DNA from: Mediannikoviicoccus sp037890055 | GTDB lineage: Bacteria > Bacillota > Clostridia > Tissierellales > Peptoniphilaceae | Assembly (NCBI GenBank): GCA_037890055.1 | Contig: JBBKBD010000006.1 | Reading direction: 5' to 3' (one strand) | Length of the DNA: 64,000 nucleotides | Part shown: positions 62,983 through 64,000 of the stretch, in pieces | How the letters are laid out: every line of letters begins with the position of its first letter | Position numbering within the stretch: the first letter of the stretch is position 1 | Notes under the pieces: generated by a model | Told to the model about the DNA's origin: nothing | The model's database searches: none | The model's input: the letters and a program-made list of their open reading frames with translations, nothing else | Made by a program: the position numbers and the translations under genes

Positions 62983-63699
62983 ATGAAAATAATTTTTTCA
63001 CCAAGCAAAGAGATGACTTTTAATAGACCAATTGAAGAAAAAACTAAATTCAATGGGAAGAAAAAAATAATAATTAAAGAATTAAAAAATCTAAAACCTG
63101 AAGACATAAAAGAGATCTTCAAAATTTCAGATAAAGTTTTAAAAGAAGTTTTGATGTATATAGAAGACTTTGAAAAGAGCGAAAGCTTTAGAGCAATAGA
63201 GATGTATCACGGCATTGCCTTTCGTTCATTTGATGTTGAAAGCTTAAATGAAGACGAAAGAAAATATATGGATGACCATTTAAAAATTTTGTCTACATTT
63301 TACGGTCCTCTATGCCCTGAAAAGTTAGTTCGACCATATCGCCTAGACTTTAATACAAAATTAAAAATAAATGGCGAAAGTCTAAAAAACTTTTGGAAAG
63401 AGGAATACAATAAGGCCTTTGATAAAGACGAAGTGATTTTAAACCTGGCGTCAAACGAGTTTTCAAGCCTGCTAGATAGAAATAAATTTAAAATTTACGA
63501 CTTCGAATTTTTCGAAAGAAAAGAAGATAAATTAAAATCCCACTCAACCACATCAAAAAAAGCAAGAGGGCTAATGCTAAATTACATTTGCAAAAATAAA
63601 ATAACAGAATTGGAAGAAATAAAATTATTCAATGTAGATGGATATAAGTACGATAAAGACTTGTCGGATAAAGGGAAGTTTGTGTTTATTAGAAGTTAG
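62983..63699 (+). CDS. yaaA: YaaA family peroxide-stress protein
   Basis: 238 residues of the UPF0246/DUF328 family: the N-terminus IIFSPSKEM, the middle YHGIAFRSFDV, then FYGPLCPEKLVRPYRLDF and NLASNEFSSL. In E. coli YaaA lowers free iron and protects DNA under peroxide stress. Its position divergent to an iron importer fits that role. GGAGGTGG precedes ATG. Confidence 0.93.
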   Translation: MKIIFSPSKEMTFNRPIEEKTKFNGKKKIIIKELKNLKPEDIKEIFKISDKVLKEVLMYIEDFEKSESFRAIEMYHGIAFRSFDVESLNEDERKYMDDHLKILSTFYGPLCPEKLVRPYRLDFNTKLKINGESLKNFWKEEYNKAFDKDEVILNLASNEFSSLLDRNKFKIYDFEFFERKEDKLKSHSTTSKKARGLMLNYICKNKITELEEIKLFNVDGYKYDKDLSDKGKFVFIRS

Positions 63700-63775
63700 A
63701 GATTTTTTCCTATCAGGATGACAACTATATTAAGTTTTCATTGTAATATAGCGAATATGTCTCCCGAATGTCATT

Positions 63776-63818
63776 CTGAGCGAAAATTTTTACGAAGTAA
63801 AAATTGGAGTCGAAGAAT
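63776..63818 (+). repeat. CTGAGCGAAAATTT repeat, copy 3
   Basis: CTGAGCGAAAATTTTTACG, AAGTAAAAATT, then GGAGTCGAAGAA. Nearly identical to 21831-21872. Confidence 0.85.
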
Positions 63819-63930
63819 CTCTGAAAAAGAAGTAAGACCTTAGAAATAAATCATTAAAGAAAAAGAAAGTCTCCAAAACAAAATACAAAACCAGAAGAAA
63901 ATCCAACAAGATTTTCTTCCTCTTTACAAC

Positions 63931-64000
63931 GGGGTCTTGGGGCTTGCCCCAAGTCGTTGGGAGGTAAAGGGGGTTCAAGGGGGAAAGGAACCGTACGAAA
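63931..64000 (-). repeat. 70-bp interspersed repeat, copy 2, running off the window
   Basis: Inverted relative to 21654-21724. The window ends inside or at the edge of the element. A 62-codon minus-strand frame here (63790-63978, NPLYLPTTWG) comes from the repeat and matches the similar chance frame at copy 1. Confidence 0.85.

Noticed and set aside
1..64000. CRISPR arrays, rRNA genes, intact insertion sequences
   Set aside because: No regularly spaced repeats with unique spacers, no rRNA sequence and no intact transposase were seen.

Overview
The window looks like chromosome of a low-G+C Gram-positive anaerobe of the Clostridia/Tissierellia type, possibly a Peptoniphilaceae-like coccus. Reasons: strongly AT-rich codon use, AGGAGG ribosome sites, exact sigma-A promoters, a T-box leader, a CtsR operator, a bacterial Na+ V-type ATPase, a Feo iron system with its Cys-rich partner, and a giant secreted protein with three cell-wall-binding (CWB2) modules. 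The genus is inference. Most genes lie on the minus strand in compact operons closed by clear Rho-independent terminators.

Region by region (minus-strand operons are listed in transcription order). 1-3.7 kb: lysC-asd-hom-thrC, the aspartate-to-threonine pathway, behind a consensus promoter; thrC is cut by the window edge. 3.8-7.4 kb: a J-protein and clpB under a CtsR box. 7.4-10.3 kb: an accessory stretch holding a perfect 16-bp hairpin, GTGAGGCGTA repeat elements, a glutathione peroxidase-ohrR pair on the plus strand, and remnants of a mobilisation module (MobC tail plus relaxase head). 10.3-17 kb: a 44-codon small ORF, a hairpin, a fused purD-purL gene and guaA. 17-21.4 kb: uracil permease, a DUF819 membrane protein, a PerR-type regulator and ychF. 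21.4-22.1 kb: a gene-free mosaic of interspersed and palindromic repeats. 22.1-29.7 kb: one 2523-residue repetitive surface protein. 30-36.5 kb: ppx-ppk polyphosphate pair, a DUF6110-like protein with a PIB-type ATPase, and gpmA.

36.5-45.1 kb: a nine-gene V-ATPase operon (ntpFIKECGABD order) whose c subunit keeps every Na+ ligand, with a structured RNA at the very 5' end of its predicted transcript. 45-48 kb: CDF transporter, sua5 and upp, then tRNA-Leu(CAA). 48-51 kb: hicAB toxin-antitoxin with an operator inside its promoter, and a DUF4418/FtsX-like/ABC module. 51.4-54.8 kb: an IleRS2-type isoleucyl-tRNA synthetase with an inverted GxHH signature behind an isoleucine T-box. 54.8-58.4 kb: a flavoprotein, a homoserine-dehydrogenase-like oxidoreductase, free methionine sulfoxide reductase and a lipoprotein. 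58.4-64 kb: repeats, two small membrane proteins, the feoA-feoA-feoB Cys-rich operon, yaaA and more repeats.

Themes: nucleotide metabolism (purD-purL, guaA, uraA, upp), Na+ and metal homeostasis (V-ATPase, CDF, PIB ATPase, Feo), and peroxide/proteotoxic stress (Gpx-OhrR, PerR, MsrC, YaaA, ClpB). The points most worth a second look are the PurD-PurL fusion and the small ORF before it, the V-ATPase leader RNA, the GxHH IleRS, the mobilisation remnants beside gpx-ohrR, and the repeat families.
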